A stretch of DNA of 64,000 bases from Pandoraea oxalativorans (GTDB lineage: Bacteria; Pseudomonadota; Gammaproteobacteria; Burkholderiales; Burkholderiaceae). The stretch covers positions 4,898,001 to 4,962,000 of the forward strand of contig NZ_CP011253.3 of NCBI RefSeq assembly GCF_000972785.3. Direction: 5' to 3'. The translations under genes and the position numbers were made by a program. Positions within the stretch are counted from its first letter, which is position 1. The number at the start of each line of letters is the position of its first letter. The notes under the pieces are model-generated. The model worked only from the letters and a program-made list of their open reading frames with translations. It did no database searches and was not told the origin of the DNA. Positions 43,500-54,000 of this stretch are shown one piece after another.

Positions 43500-43541
43500 G
43501 CTATTTATTAAAACTATCAGACGCTATGGATCATAGATCGA

Positions 43542-43550
43542 ATTATATCA
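43542..43550 (-). promoter_or_regulatory. Extended -10 promoter of lpxC
   Basis: Minus strand TGATATAAT (43550-43542) is an extended -10 (TGnTATAAT). It leaves a leader of about 35 nt before lpxC. No convincing -35 is present, as is common for extended -10 promoters. Confidence 0.55.
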
Positions 43551-44010
43551 GATCGGCGCCTTCATCGCTGTGCCACAAACACAACGCTTCGTTACCAAAC
43601 ATTCCGGATGTTGCCCCATCGGATGTCCCTTGCCTATATCGCGACACGAAATGACGTATTGGCGAAAAACGGCTTTTTCCATCTTAGACGTCAGGCCATA
43701 GACCTGCGCGCCCATCAATTTTTCGGGGCACCCCGGCCACTGCGACGGAGGCAAGCCGCAGCGGTCGGGGGGACAGATCCGCGAGACCGGGTCAGGGATC
43801 ACGAACGCTTACCCGTAACGTTCGTCATCTGTGACGCGTCGATACCTTTTGCGACTCTGGTCGTCGCAACCACAAGGCATCTGCGCACATCACAACCTTG
43901 CCGTATCGTCCTTCGGACCCGTACCCAGGCGCGCCTTCCCCACGCCACAGGGCATGGTAGTTGGAGCGACGGCGAATCCTCACGACGACCTGCGTAGGTC
44001 TCGCGATTCC
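43551..44010. other. Gap between ftsZ and lpxC, no gene seen
   Basis: Open frames on both strands (for example plus 43608-43997 and minus 43548-43802) have no recognisable domain, poor starts and no Shine-Dalgarno. No known RNA or repeat was recognised. In several relatives this position holds one or two genes; here there are none I can support. Confidence 0.5.
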
Positions 44011-44059
44011 CAAGGTGCGGCGGCGCCAGGCACTGGCACCTGGCCCGCGCGCAACCTTG
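44011..44059 (-). terminator. GC-rich hairpin immediately after ftsZ
   Basis: CAAGG (44011-44015) and CCTTG (44055-44059) close a long imperfect stem. The inner CCAGG/CCTGG part surrounds the centre near 44027-44043. It starts at the base next to the ftsZ stop. There is no T tract after it on the minus strand, so it may protect the mRNA 3' end or act with Rho rather than terminate alone. Confidence 0.5.
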
Positions 44060-45250
44060 TCAGTCGGCTTGCTTGCGCAGGAAGGCCGGGATGTCGTACG
44101 TGTCGACACCCTTTTCCTGCAACGCAGCGACGTGCGAAGCTGCGGTCTCGCGCGTGCTGCGCCACACGGCCGGCGTATCGAGCGCGCCGTAGTCCGTACC
44201 GGCAGCCTGACCGACGTTCGGCACGTGGCCGGTCGCGATCGGCATGTTGTCGGTACCGGTCTTGAGCAGCGTCATCGGCGCAGCGGCCTTCTTCGCAACA
44301 GCACGGCCCAGGCCGGTTGCCACGACGGTCACGCGCAGGGCATCGCCCATCTTGTCGTCGTAGACGGTACCGAAAATCACGGTCGCGTCTTCGGCGGCGT
44401 AGCTCTTGATGGTGTTCATCACTTCACGCGTTTCCGACAAACGCAGCGAACGCGATGCCGTGATGTTGACCAGGACGCCACGCGCACCCGACAGATCCAC
44501 GCCTTCGAGCAGCGGGCTTGCCACGGCTTGCTCGGCAGCCAGACGCGCACGATCGACACCGGCAACCGTCGCCGTACCCATCATCGCCTTGCCTTGCTCG
44601 CCCATCACCGTCTTCACGTCTTCAAAGTCGACGTTCACCAGACCGTCGACGTTGATGATTTCGGCGATGCCGGCCACGGCGTTGTGCAGCACATCGTCGG
44701 CGCACTGGAAGCACTTGTCCATCTCGGCATCGTCGCCCATGACTTCGAACAGCTTGTCATTGAGCACGACGATCAGCGAGTCGACGTTGTCTTCCAGTTC
44801 CTGCGCGCCCGTCTCGGCCACGCGCATACGTTTGCCGCCTTCGAACTCGAACGGCTTGGACACCACGCCGACGGTCAGAATGCCCATTTCCTTGGCGATC
44901 TGCGCCACCACCGGCGCGGCACCCGTGCCCGTACCGCCCCCCATACCCGCGGTGATGAACACCATGTGCGCACCGCGCAGGGCGTCGGCCACGCGCTCGC
45001 GCGCTTCTTCAGCAGCGGAGCGGCCCATTTCCGGCTTCGCGCCTGCACCCAGACCGGTCTTGCCGAGCTGAATGTTCACGCTGGCCTGCGAGCGGCCCAG
45101 TGCCTGAGCGTCGGTGTTCATGGCGATGAATTCCACGCCTTGCACACCACGGTTGATCATGTGCTGGACGGCATTGCCGCCAGCGCCACCAACACCCACC
45201 ACCTTGATGATGGTGCCGTTGGTTTCCGTTTCCAACATTTCGAAGTTCAT
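44060..45250 (-). CDS. ftsZ: Cell division GTPase FtsZ
   Basis: Tubulin homologue forming the Z ring. 396 residues. The GTP-binding GGGTGTG is at 104-110, after AGMGG. The T7 synergy loop region is VNVDFEDVKTVMGEQGKAMM near 205-224. A linker (about 320-380) precedes the conserved C-terminal peptide DTYDIPAFLRKQAD, which binds FtsA, ZipA and ZapD. It is the last gene of the dcw cluster, 117 bp after ftsA. Confidence 0.98.
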   Translation of the reverse strand: MNFEMLETETNGTIIKVVGVGGAGGNAVQHMINRGVQGVEFIAMNTDAQALGRSQASVNIQLGKTGLGAGAKPEMGRSAAEEARERVADALRGAHMVFITAGMGGGTGTGAAPVVAQIAKEMGILTVGVVSKPFEFEGGKRMRVAETGAQELEDNVDSLIVVLNDKLFEVMGDDAEMDKCFQCADDVLHNAVAGIAEIINVDGLVNVDFEDVKTVMGEQGKAMMGTATVAGVDRARLAAEQAVASPLLEGVDLSGARGVLVNITASRSLRLSETREVMNTIKSYAAEDATVIFGTVYDDKMGDALRVTVVATGLGRAVAKKAAAPMTLLKTGTDNMPIATGHVPNVGQAAGTDYGALDTPAVWRSTRETAASHVAALQEKGVDTYDIPAFLRKQAD

Positions 45251-45367
45251 AGCGCCTCCAGTGAATTAAAAGCAGATCCGGTACTGCGGGTCACGTGCCG
45301 CTCGGGTAAGCCGCACGTGTTTTCAACACCGAATCCACACCCCTCAAAAACTCTTTAAAAAGACAAC

Positions 45368-46600
45368 TTAAAAATTGCTGAAGAACCAGTCGCGCATCCG
45401 CGTCCAGACCTGATTCGCCTGCCCCGACTGCACGGCGACCTTGCGCCCGCGCATGCGTTGGGAACGACCTTCGAGCAGCAGGCCCATCGCAGTGGCGTAG
45501 CGCGGGCTGCGCACCACGTCAGCGAGACCGCCTGCGTATTCCGGCACGCCGATGCGCACCGGCTTGAGGAAGATGTCCTCGCCCAGCTCGACCATGCCCG
45601 GCATCATTGCCGCGCCGCCGGTGAGCACGATGCCCGAGGACAGCAGTTCTTCGTAACCCGACTCGCGCACGACCTGCTGCACCAGCGAGAACAGCTCTTC
45701 GACACGCGGCTCGATCACCGCGGCCAGCGCCTGACGCGAGAGCGTGCGCGGACCGCGCTCGCCCAGCCCCGGCACTTCGATCATTTCGTCCGGATCGGCC
45801 AGCGATTGCTTGGCGATGCCGTGCTGAATCTTGATGTCTTCCGCATCCGGCGTCGGCGTGCGAACGGCCATCGCGATATCGCTCGTGATCTGATCGCCTG
45901 CAATCGGAATCACGGCCGTGTGACGGATCGCGCCTTCGCTGAAGATCGCGATGTCGGTCGTGCCGCCGCCGATGTCGATCAGCACCACGCCGAGTTCCTT
46001 CTCGTCTTCCGTGAGCACCGAGATGCTCGACGCCAGCGGTTGCAGAATCAGGTCGTTCACCTCGAGGCCGCAACGGCGCACGCACTTCACGATGTTCTGT
46101 GCCGCCGACACCGCGCCGGTCACGATATGCACCTTCACTTCGAGACGGATGCCGCTCATGCCGATCGGCTCGCGCACATCTTCCTGACCGTCGATGATGA
46201 ATTCCTGCGTGAGGATATGCAGCACCTGCTGATCGGTCGGGATGTTGATCGCCTTGGCCGTTTCGATGACGCGCGCCACGTCGGCCTGCGTCACTTCCTT
46301 GTCCTTGATCGCCACCATGCCGCTCGAATTGAAGCTGCGGATGTGACTGCCGGCGATGCCGGTGAACACGTTGGTGATCTTGCAGTCGGCCATCAGCTCC
46401 GCTTCTTCGAGCGCACGCTGAATGGACTGCACGGTGGCCTCAATGTTCACCACCACGCCCTTTTTCAGGCCGCGCGATTCACTCTGGCCGAGGCCGATGA
46501 CTTCATAGCGGCCTTCAGGGCGCAGTTCGGCCACCACCGCCACGACTTTCGACGTGCCGATATCGAGGGCGACCAACAGATCCTTGTAATCTTTGCTCAT
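45368..46600 (-). CDS. ftsA: Cell division protein FtsA
   Basis: Actin-like membrane tether of FtsZ. 410 residues. The phosphate-binding segments DLLVALDIGTSKVVAVVAEL and VVLIDIGGGTTDIAIFSEGA, and the SSGIVLTGGAAMMPGMVELG adenosine region, fit the family. A 1C domain insert replaces the actin subdomain. The C-terminal amphipathic membrane-targeting helix VWTRMRDWFFSNF is present. It follows ftsQ by 22 bp. Confidence 0.97.
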   Translation of the reverse strand: MSKDYKDLLVALDIGTSKVVAVVAELRPEGRYEVIGLGQSESRGLKKGVVVNIEATVQSIQRALEEAELMADCKITNVFTGIAGSHIRSFNSSGMVAIKDKEVTQADVARVIETAKAINIPTDQQVLHILTQEFIIDGQEDVREPIGMSGIRLEVKVHIVTGAVSAAQNIVKCVRRCGLEVNDLILQPLASSISVLTEDEKELGVVLIDIGGGTTDIAIFSEGAIRHTAVIPIAGDQITSDIAMAVRTPTPDAEDIKIQHGIAKQSLADPDEMIEVPGLGERGPRTLSRQALAAVIEPRVEELFSLVQQVVRESGYEELLSSGIVLTGGAAMMPGMVELGEDIFLKPVRIGVPEYAGGLADVVRSPRYATAMGLLLEGRSQRMRGRKVAVQSGQANQVWTRMRDWFFSNF

Positions 46601-46622
46601 AGCGTGTGTAAGTCCTGAAGTC

Positions 46623-47456
46623 TCACTGGCTTCGCTTTACCGGCGCGGCAGGTTTCGCTGCCGGCTTCTGCGAATCCCGCTTTTGCACGGGTGTCGCGGC
46701 AAGCTTCTTGGCCTGTTCTTCGCTCAAGAAACGCATGCCCGCGGCACGTACGGCAAAACCGTTCGGGTACCGCAGATCGGCGTACTCGATCTGATTTCCC
46801 CAGCGTGCCGCTACCTGCGGATACGCCTGTACGAAACGTCGGCTGCGTGTGGCGAGGGTCTCGGGGGTCCGCTCCCGTCCCAGCGCCAGTTGCACGCCCC
46901 CTGCGAGCCGCACGCCCCAGGCGTAGCGATTCGACAGCGTGACGGCTTCGGGTTTCATGTTCAGCGGCGCAAACCACTTCACGAAGTCGTAGTACCGCGC
47001 CGTCACATCCTTCTCGCTGCCCGGCGGCCCCGCGAATTCCGGCAACTTGCCCTCGTCCTCGGCTTCCGCCAGGTTGGCCGCGAACAACTCGCCGTCCACA
47101 CTCACCAGACGGCCGTCGTTCCACGTGGCCAGCGGTTTGTACTCCTCGATCGTCACCGCAAGCTGGTTCGGCCAGACACGCCGCACGCTCGCATGACGCA
47201 CCCAGGGCACCGCTTCGAACGCTGCTCGCGTGGCGTCCAGATCGATCGTGAAGAAGTTGCCCTTCAGCCTCGGGACCGCATTCGCGCGCAAGGTCGGTCC
47301 ATTGATGTGGGACACGTCCCCATCGATCTGAATCGCCTTGAGCGTGAAAACCGGCCGCTGAATCAGCCAATGACCGCCCGCCGCGAGCGCCGCCAGCACG
47401 ACGAGCGCGACGAGCACACTCGCAATGGCGTTGAGCAGGCGTACGTTGTGCCACAT
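46623..47456 (-). CDS. ftsQ: Cell division protein FtsQ
   Basis: Bitopic divisome protein. 277 residues. One membrane segment (ASVLVALVVLAALAAGGHWL, about 12-31) is followed by a periplasmic POTRA domain (FTLKAIQIDGDVSHINGPTL onward) and the beta domain with VPWVRHASVRRVWPNQLAVT. The Ala/Pro/Lys-rich C-terminal tail (after about 255) is poorly conserved. The ATG at 47456 is preferred. It lies between ddl and ftsA. Confidence 0.95.
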   Translation of the reverse strand: MWHNVRLLNAIASVLVALVVLAALAAGGHWLIQRPVFTLKAIQIDGDVSHINGPTLRANAVPRLKGNFFTIDLDATRAAFEAVPWVRHASVRRVWPNQLAVTIEEYKPLATWNDGRLVSVDGELFAANLAEAEDEGKLPEFAGPPGSEKDVTARYYDFVKWFAPLNMKPEAVTLSNRYAWGVRLAGGVQLALGRERTPETLATRSRRFVQAYPQVAARWGNQIEYADLRYPNGFAVRAAGMRFLSEEQAKKLAATPVQKRDSQKPAAKPAAPVKRSQ

Positions 47457-47503
47457 GGCGATTTGCTTTCCGTATCAGGGCGTTCTTCAACGCGTTCAAT
47501 GTC

Positions 47504-48487
47504 TTACTCGGGTTTCCACTGCGCGTTCGGATGCAGATCGAGCGTCGCAGTTGCCAGAATTTCAACCACCAGGTCTTCGTACGACAGGCCCGCCGCGCGC
47601 GCCGAAATCGGCACCAGCGAGTGACCGGTCATCCCCGGCGACGTATTGATCTCCAACAGGTACGGCTTGTTATCGCGCTTGCGCAGCATCACGTCGGCAC
47701 GCGCCCAGCCACGGCAGCCGAGCACGAGGTAGGCGCGCAACACGAGGCGCTGCACTTCCTCTTGCAAGGACACCGACAACGGCGGCGGGCATTCGTAGCG
47801 CGTGTCGTCCTTGAAGTACTTGTTCTGGTAGTCGTAGTTCGCGTCCGGCGCGACGATGCGGATGACCGGCAGCGAACGGGCGGCGTTCGCGCCCTTCGTG
47901 CCCACGCCGAGCACCGGCACGGTCAGTTCGTCGCCGTCGATGAACTCTTCGGCAAGCACATCGGGGTCGAGCGCCACCGCCTTCTCGAACGCCGCCTTCA
48001 GTTGCGAGGCTTCCGTCACCTTCGTCAGGCCGATGGTCGAGCCTTCGCGCGACGGTTTGACGATGAGCGGCAACCCCAGATCGCGCGCGACAGCATCGAA
48101 GTCGGTATCCGCATTGAGCATCGTGAAGCGCGGCGTCGGCAGCCCTTCGTTGATCCAGATGCGCTTGGTCATCTCCTTGTCCATCGCCAGCGCGGAAGCC
48201 AACACGCCACTGCCCGTGTACGGCACGCCCAGATGTTCGAGCGCACCCTGGATCGTCCCGTCTTCGCCGTAACGTCCGTGCAACGCAATGAACACACGGT
48301 CGAACTTCTGCTCGGCGAGTGCGGCAAGATCGTGCATGCCGGTATCGAACGCATGCGCATCGACGCCGCGCGAGCGCAGCGCTTCGAGCACACCATTGCC
48401 CGAAATCAGCGAGATCTGACGCTCGGCCGAGCGCCCGCCCATCAGGACGCCAACCTTGCCGAAACGTTTCGGATCGAAAGCACTCAC
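47504..48487 (-). CDS. ddlB: D-alanine--D-alanine ligase
   Basis: ATP-grasp ligase making the D-Ala-D-Ala dipeptide. 327 residues. [19 protein letters not shown] is the conserved N-terminus, [19 protein letters not shown] the substrate region, and [19 protein letters not shown] the metal-binding segment. The start is GTG at 48487, with AAGGAG six bases upstream; the longer frame overlaps murC and is rejected. The murC stop lies one base away, showing tight coupling. Confidence 0.95.
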   Translation of the reverse strand: MSAFDPKRFGKVGVLMGGRSAERQISLISGNGVLEALRSRGVDAHAFDTGMHDLAALAEQKFDRVFIALHGRYGEDGTIQGALEHLGVPYTGSGVLASALAMDKEMTKRIWINEGLPTPRFTMLNADTDFDAVARDLGLPLIVKPSREGSTIGLTKVTEASQLKAAFEKAVALDPDVLAEEFIDGDELTVPVLGVGTKGANAARSLPVIRIVAPDANYDYQNKYFKDDTRYECPPPLSVSLQEEVQRLVLRAYLVLGCRGWARADVMLRKRDNKPYLLEINTSPGMTGHSLVPISARAAGLSYEDLVVEILATATLDLHPNAQWKPE

Positions 48488-48488
48488 G

Positions 48489-49898
48489 TCAAACTCCTTG
48501 CTGAACTTGCAACTTGCCGGGCACCGCGCCGATGGAGCCGGCACCCATGGTGATCACGACGTCGCCCGCACGGGCGACTTGCAGAATGGCGTCGGGCAGT
48601 TGCGCGACGTCTTCCACGAAAACCGGTTCTACCTTGCCCGCGACACGCAACGCCCGCGCCAGCGCACGACCGTCGGCCGCCACGATGGGCGCCTCACCGG
48701 CCGAATAGACTTCGGCGAGCACCACGGCATCCGCATCCGAGAGGACTTTCACGAAGTCCTCGAAGCAATCGCGCGTGCGCGTGTATCGATGCGGCTGAAA
48801 CGCCAGCACGATGCGACGGCCCGGGAACGCACCGCGCGCCGCGGCCAGCGTTGCCGCCATCTCGACCGGGTGATGGCCGTAATCGTCGATCAGCGTGAAC
48901 GAACCGGTGCCACTGGACTTCGGCAACGCGATGTCGCCATAGCGCTGAAAACGTCGACCCACGCCGTTAAATTCCGCCAGCGCCTGTTGAATCGCGGCGT
49001 CCGGCACTTCGAGTTCGGTCGCGATTGCAATCGCAGCCAGCGCGTTGCGCACGTTGTGTTCGCCCGGCAGATTGAGCGTGATGTCGAGCGGTGCCGCGCC
49101 TGCGCCGAACTTGCGCAGCACGGTGAAACGCATCTGCCCGCCGTCTGCACGTACGTCGATAGCGCGTACCTGCGCGTCGTCCGACAGGCCATAACGCACG
49201 ATCGGCTTCGAGACGAACGGCAGGATCTCGCGCACGTTCGGATCGTCGACGCACAGTACCGCGATGCCATAGAACGGCAGACGCTGCGTGAAGGCGACGA
49301 AGGATTGCTTCAGACGGGCGAAGTCGTGCCCGTACGTATCCATGTGATCGGCATCGATATTGGTGATGACTTCGATGACCGGATTCAGATTCAGGAACGA
49401 GGCGTCCGATTCGTCCGCTTCGACCACGATGAAATCGCCCGTACCGAGTTTCGCGTTCGCCCCGGCGCTGTTCAGACGGCCGCCGATCACGAACGTCGGA
49501 TCGAGTCCGCCCTGCGCGAGCACGCTGGCCACGAGGCTCGTCGTGGTCGTCTTGCCGTGCGTGCCCGCAATGGCGACGCCCTGCTTCAGACGCATGAGTT
49601 CCGCGAGCATCAGCGCGCGCGGCACGATCGGAATCTGACGTGCACGGCCCGCCAGCACTTCCGGGTTGTCCGCCGTGATGGCGGTGGAGACGATGATGGC
49701 GTCGGCCCCTTCGATATGTTCTGCCGCATGGCCGCGTGCAATGCGCGCGCCAAGACCGGCGAGACGCTGCGTGACCGCGTTGTCGCCGAGATCGGAGCCG
49801 CTCACCTGATAGCCCAGGTTGAGCAGCACCTCGGCAATGCCGCTCATGCCCGAGCCGCCAATGCCGACGAAGTGAATATGTTTGACGATGTGTTTCAT
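48489..49898 (-). CDS. murC: UDP-N-acetylmuramate--L-alanine ligase
   Basis: Adds L-alanine to UDP-MurNAc. 469 residues. The Mur N-terminal domain starts [19 protein letters not shown]. The ATP loop is [20 protein letters not shown] near residues 105-124, with [12 protein letters not shown] and [15 protein letters not shown] in the central and C-terminal domains. Immediately follows murG. Confidence 0.97.
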   Translation of the reverse strand: MKHIVKHIHFVGIGGSGMSGIAEVLLNLGYQVSGSDLGDNAVTQRLAGLGARIARGHAAEHIEGADAIIVSTAITADNPEVLAGRARQIPIVPRALMLAELMRLKQGVAIAGTHGKTTTTSLVASVLAQGGLDPTFVIGGRLNSAGANAKLGTGDFIVVEADESDASFLNLNPVIEVITNIDADHMDTYGHDFARLKQSFVAFTQRLPFYGIAVLCVDDPNVREILPFVSKPIVRYGLSDDAQVRAIDVRADGGQMRFTVLRKFGAGAAPLDITLNLPGEHNVRNALAAIAIATELEVPDAAIQQALAEFNGVGRRFQRYGDIALPKSSGTGSFTLIDDYGHHPVEMAATLAAARGAFPGRRIVLAFQPHRYTRTRDCFEDFVKVLSDADAVVLAEVYSAGEAPIVAADGRALARALRVAGKVEPVFVEDVAQLPDAILQVARAGDVVITMGAGSIGAVPGKLQVQQGV

Positions 49899-49899
49899 T

Positions 49900-51003
49900 T
49901 CAATCCTTGGCCAGAGCCGCGCACACGCGCGCCACTTGTTCGGTGGCGTCCGGCTTGGCGAGCGCCCTGGCTTTCTCTCCCATCGCGAGCAACGATTCGC
50001 GCGTCTGACGGCGCAGCCACTCGGCCAGGGTCTCGACCGACAGCTCGCGCTGGTCGATCAGCGTTGCCGCGCCCTTGTCGGCGAGGAAACGCGCATTCGT
50101 TGTCTGGTGGTCGTCGACCGCGTGCGGGAACGGCACGAACAGTGCCGCCACACCCGCCGCCGCCACTTCGGCCACCGTCATCGCTCCCGCGCGGCAGATC
50201 ACCAGATCCGCCCCGGCATAGGCCGCGACCATGTTGTCGATGAACGGCAGTGCTTCGACCGTCACCCCCGCTGCGGCGTAATTCGCCTGCAACGTCTGAA
50301 TATGTTTGACGCCCGCCTGGTGCGTGACTTGCGGACGATCTTCGCGCGGCAGCTTCGCCAGCGCCTTCGGCACGATTTCGTTGAGCACCGTCGCGCCCAG
50401 ACTTCCCCCGACGACCAGAATGCGCAGCGGCCCGGTACGCGCGTTGTAGCGCTCGGCCGGTGCGGCCATCTCGTCGAAGTCGGCGCGAATCGGGTTGCCG
50501 ACCCACTCGCCGCCCGGAATCGTATCCGGGAACGCGAGCAACACCTTGTCCGCCACGCGCGCGAGCACCTTGTTCGCCATGCCCGCCACCGAGTTCTGCT
50601 CGTGCAGCACCAGCGGACGCCCCAGCAACGACGCCATCATCCCCGCCGGGAACGTGATGTAACCGCCCATGCCGAGCACGACGTTCGGCTTCGCGCGACG
50701 AATCGCACCGATGCTTTGCCAGAACGCGCGCAGTAGATTGAGCGGCAGCAGGAACTTGGTCATCAAGCCTTTGCCGCGCAATCCGCCGAACTTCACGAAC
50801 TCCATCGGAATGTCGTACTTCGGCACCAGCGTGGCTTCCATGCCGGTCGAGTTGCCGAGCCAGACGACGCGCCACCCCTGCACACGCAGGAAGTTGGCGA
50901 CCGCGAGCCCCGGGAAGACGTGACCGCCCGTGCCGCCGGCCATGACCAGCAGCGTGCGTGTCTTCGTCTGCGGTGCCGGCATCGCGGTAGCGCGCTCGGT
51001 CAT
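49900..51003 (-). CDS. murG: Undecaprenyl-PP-MurNAc-pentapeptide GlcNAc transferase
   Basis: Converts lipid I to lipid II at the inner face of the membrane. 367 residues. The N-terminal [17 protein letters not shown] is the glycine-rich lipid/phosphate loop, and [20 protein letters not shown] and [20 protein letters not shown] are conserved. The C-terminal UDP-GlcNAc site is visible at [20 protein letters not shown]. The ATG at 51003 overlaps the ftsW stop by 4 bp. An in-frame ATG seven codons on is also possible. Confidence 0.97.
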   Translation of the reverse strand: MTERATAMPAPQTKTRTLLVMAGGTGGHVFPGLAVANFLRVQGWRVVWLGNSTGMEATLVPKYDIPMEFVKFGGLRGKGLMTKFLLPLNLLRAFWQSIGAIRRAKPNVVLGMGGYITFPAGMMASLLGRPLVLHEQNSVAGMANKVLARVADKVLLAFPDTIPGGEWVGNPIRADFDEMAAPAERYNARTGPLRILVVGGSLGATVLNEIVPKALAKLPREDRPQVTHQAGVKHIQTLQANYAAAGVTVEALPFIDNMVAAYAGADLVICRAGAMTVAEVAAAGVAALFVPFPHAVDDHQTTNARFLADKGAATLIDQRELSVETLAEWLRRQTRESLLAMGEKARALAKPDATEQVARVCAALAKD

Positions 51004-52268
51004 ACCTTGCCTCCCCGCATCAGCACGCGGTTTTCGTAATCCACCCGCAGCAAGATCGCCACGGCCACGCAGTTGAGCAAGATGCCCGAGCCGCCGTAAC
51101 TGACCAGCGGCAACGTCAGCCCCTTGGTCGGCAGCAGGCCCAGATTCACGCCCATGTTGATGAAGGTCTGCGCCCCCAGCCATACGCCTACGCCCTTGGC
51201 GAGCAGCCCGGCGAACGTGCGCTCCAGCGCCAGTGCCTGACGTCCGATTTCGAACGCGCGGCGCACCAGCCAGTAGAACAGCAGGATGACGACCAGCACA
51301 CCGACGAACCCGAACTCCTCGCCGATCACCGCGAGAATGAAGTCGGTGTGCGCTTCGGGCAGGTAGTGCAGTTTTTCGATGCTGCCGCCCAGCCCCACGC
51401 CGGTCCACTCGCCGCGTCCGAACGCGATGAGCGAGTGCGTCAGCTGATAAGCCTTGCCGAGGGCGTAGTCTTCGCGCCACGGATCGAGGTACGCAAAGAT
51501 CCGCTCGCGACGCCACGGCGACAGCCAGATCAGCATCGCGAACGTGCCGACCGCCGTGAGCGCCAGACCGCCGAACAAGCGGCCATTCACGCCGCCGAGG
51601 AACAGAATGCCCATGGCGATGGCCGCGACCACCATGAACGCGCCCATGTCCGGTTCGAGCAGCAGCAACATGCCGACGAACACGACCGCAATCCCCATCG
51701 GCAGAAAGCCCTTGCCGAAGCTCTGCATGAACTCCTGCTTACGCACCGTGTAGTTCGCGGCGTACAGCGTGACGGCGAGCTTCATGATTTCGGACGGCTG
51801 GAGGTTCAGCACGCCAAACGGAATCCAGCGCTTCGACCCGTTCACGCCCTTGCCCACGTGCGGGATCAGCACGATCACCAGCAACAGCAGCGCCAGCAGG
51901 AAGAGCTTCGGCGCGAGCTTGTCCATCGTCTTGACCGGAATCCGGAAGGTGATGACCGCCGCGACCAGCCCGATCGTGAGCGACACGATGTGACGACCGA
52001 GGAAGTGGAACGTCGAATAGCCGCTGTACTTCGGTGAGTCCGGCAACGCGACCGACGCCGAATAGACCATGATCAGTCCGAGCGACAGCAGCGAGATCAC
52101 CACCCACACGAGCGCGTGATCGTATTCGAGCATGCGCGAGCGCGTCGGCTTGATGCTGCCGAGCGTGCGGTTCGCCGCCGTGGTCGCCGCGCCCGGCGCG
52201 TTGGCCGTGCCCGCGCCGGCGAAACCGGCCTGACGCTTCTTGCTGAAGAACGACTTGATACGGTTCAT
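51000..52268 (-). CDS. ftsW: Septal peptidoglycan polymerase FtsW
   Basis: SEDS-family glycosyltransferase partnered with FtsI. 422 residues, about 10 membrane segments. A cytosolic N-terminal tail of about 45 residues (Ala/Gly-rich) precedes the first segment. Seen are [40 protein letters not shown] and the [20 protein letters not shown] end. The start overlaps the murD stop by 4 bp. Confidence 0.96.
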   Translation of the reverse strand: MNRIKSFFSKKRQAGFAGAGTANAPGAATTAANRTLGSIKPTRSRMLEYDHALVWVVISLLSLGLIMVYSASVALPDSPKYSGYSTFHFLGRHIVSLTIGLVAAVITFRIPVKTMDKLAPKLFLLALLLLVIVLIPHVGKGVNGSKRWIPFGVLNLQPSEIMKLAVTLYAANYTVRKQEFMQSFGKGFLPMGIAVVFVGMLLLLEPDMGAFMVVAAIAMGILFLGGVNGRLFGGLALTAVGTFAMLIWLSPWRRERIFAYLDPWREDYALGKAYQLTHSLIAFGRGEWTGVGLGGSIEKLHYLPEAHTDFILAVIGEEFGFVGVLVVILLFYWLVRRAFEIGRQALALERTFAGLLAKGVGVWLGAQTFINMGVNLGLLPTKGLTLPLVSYGGSGILLNCVAVAILLRVDYENRVLMRGGKV

Positions 52269-53791
52269 AGCATCACCCCCGCGTCGGCGGCCAGATCAAC
52301 CACGGTGTCGCGAAACACGTTTGCGCGATGCTCGTAGTTGCGGAACATGTCGAAGCTCGCGCAGGCCGGCGAGAGCAGCACGGCATCGCCGGGCTGCGCC
52401 AGACGGGCGGCTTCGCGTGTGGCGTCTTCCAGCGTTGCGGCGTCGATCAGATCGACACCGGTATCGGTGAGCGCGTCGCGCAGCAGCGGTGCATCGCGAC
52501 CGATCAGCAGTACCGCACGCGCGTGATGCGCGACCGGATTGGCCAGCGGCGAAAAATCCTGCCCCTTGCCGTCGCCGCCGAGGATCAGCAGCAGCTTCTT
52601 TTCGAGCCCCGTAATCGCCGCAACCGTCGCGCCGACGTTGGTGCCCTTGCTGTCGTCGTAGAACTCGACTTCGTTGATCGTGGCGATGAGCTGAACGCGA
52701 TGCGGCTCGCCCGGATATTCGCGCAGGCCGTGCAGCAGCTTGGCCAGCGGCAGATCGATCGCGCGGGCGAGTGCGAGCGCCGCCAGGGCGTTCGCAGCGT
52801 TGTGCTGACCGCGGATGCGCAGCGCGTCGGCCGGCATCAGACGCTTGCCCAGCACTTCGACCGTGGCTTCCGGCGCGCCCGCCTTACGACGCTTGGGTGC
52901 GGGCGGTGCGTCGTCGCGCGTGAAGCCCTCGACCAGCCACCACATGCCGCCTTCCATCTCCAGACCGAAGTCGCCGACGGCGTCGGGCTTGCCGGTGCCG
53001 AACGTCACCACGTTGGCGTCGGGCGACGCGAAGGCGATCACGCGGGCGTCGTCGCGATTGAGCACACGCACGGTGTTCTCACCGAAGATGCGTGCTTTGG
53101 CCCTGGCGTAGGCGTCCATATCGCCGTGCCAGTCCAGATGGTCTTGCGTAATGTTGAGAATGGCCGCCGCATCGGGTGCGAGGGAATGGGTCGTTTCCAA
53201 CTGGAAGCTGGAGAGTTCGAGCACCCAGACGTCGGGGAGCGTGGCGTCGGCAATGCACTCGCTCAGACGGTCGAGCGCCGTGGGACTGATGTTGCCCGCC
53301 ACCGCCGTACGCTTGCCAGCCCGGCGGCACAGCAACCCGGTGAGACTCGTCGTCGTGGTCTTGCCGTTCGTGCCGGTAATCGCGAGCACCTTCGGCGCGT
53401 AACCGCTCGTCGACTGCATGTGACGCAAGGCCTGCGCGAAGAACTCGATCTCGCCCCACACCGGAACGCCGCGCCGGGCCGCCTCGGCCAGCAGCGCCGC
53501 CACGTCGTCGGCGAGCGGCGAGAGGCCCGGGCTGATGCCGATGAGTTCGATGTCGTCGAGCAGCGCGTCGATCTGATCGGCGAACGCGCCGCCCACGAAT
53601 TCGGCTTGCGGCGCGTCGATGCGCAGGGTCGCAACGTTCGGCGGTGTCTCCGACGACGCAAAGCGCGTGTCGGCTGCACGCACTCGGCAGCCGTAACGCG
53701 CGCACCAACGCGCCATCGCCAGGCCGGACTCTCCCAGACCCAGGATCAGGACACGCGGTTGCCAGGATTCACCAAACTTCTCGCCGAACAC
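52265..53791 (-). CDS. murD: UDP-N-acetylmuramoylalanine--D-glutamate ligase
   Basis: Adds D-glutamate. 508 residues. The dinucleotide-like [20 protein letters not shown] begins the N-terminal domain. The ATP loop is [20 protein letters not shown] near residues 137-156, with [20 protein letters not shown] later. The [16 protein letters not shown] stretch (about 300-316) is a charged insert absent from shorter MurD proteins. There is a 209-bp gap before mraY upstream, with inverted repeats. Confidence 0.96.
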   Translation of the reverse strand: MFGEKFGESWQPRVLILGLGESGLAMARWCARYGCRVRAADTRFASSETPPNVATLRIDAPQAEFVGGAFADQIDALLDDIELIGISPGLSPLADDVAALLAEAARRGVPVWGEIEFFAQALRHMQSTSGYAPKVLAITGTNGKTTTTSLTGLLCRRAGKRTAVAGNISPTALDRLSECIADATLPDVWVLELSSFQLETTHSLAPDAAAILNITQDHLDWHGDMDAYARAKARIFGENTVRVLNRDDARVIAFASPDANVVTFGTGKPDAVGDFGLEMEGGMWWLVEGFTRDDAPPAPKRRKAGAPEATVEVLGKRLMPADALRIRGQHNAANALAALALARAIDLPLAKLLHGLREYPGEPHRVQLIATINEVEFYDDSKGTNVGATVAAITGLEKKLLLILGGDGKGQDFSPLANPVAHHARAVLLIGRDAPLLRDALTDTGVDLIDAATLEDATREAARLAQPGDAVLLSPACASFDMFRNYEHRANVFRDTVVDLAADAGVML

Positions 53792-53900
53792 GTCGCTCTT
53801 TCCTTTATCGATTCAAACAACCTACGAATGCATCGCTTCAATGACACCGATCTACTGCTATCGGCGCGAGCGGCCTTACCTTTAATTCCACCTGCACGAA

Positions 53901-53928
53901 AGCGACTTCACAAATTTGCGAAGTCGCT
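53901..53928. promoter_or_regulatory. 28-bp near-perfect palindrome between mraY and murD
   Basis: AGCGACTTC (53901-53909) and GAAGTCGCT (53920-53928) flank CAAATTTG (53911-53918), itself a palindrome. Only positions 53910 and 53919 do not match. It may be a protein-binding site, or a hairpin in the dcw transcript. No T tract supports termination. CGTCTCGT is also repeated at 53952 and 53967, with GTCTCG/CGAGAC pairing at 53968-53985. Confidence 0.5.
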
Positions 53929-54000
53929 ATCTTGTGACTTCCTGCCAGTCACGTCTCGTCTTGTTTCGTCTCGTTACGTCGAGACACAAAGTCAGCAGCG

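Noticed and set aside
43608..43997. A 129-codon plus-strand frame in the ftsZ-lpxC gap
   Set aside because: Arg-rich, with no recognisable domain or ribosome site.
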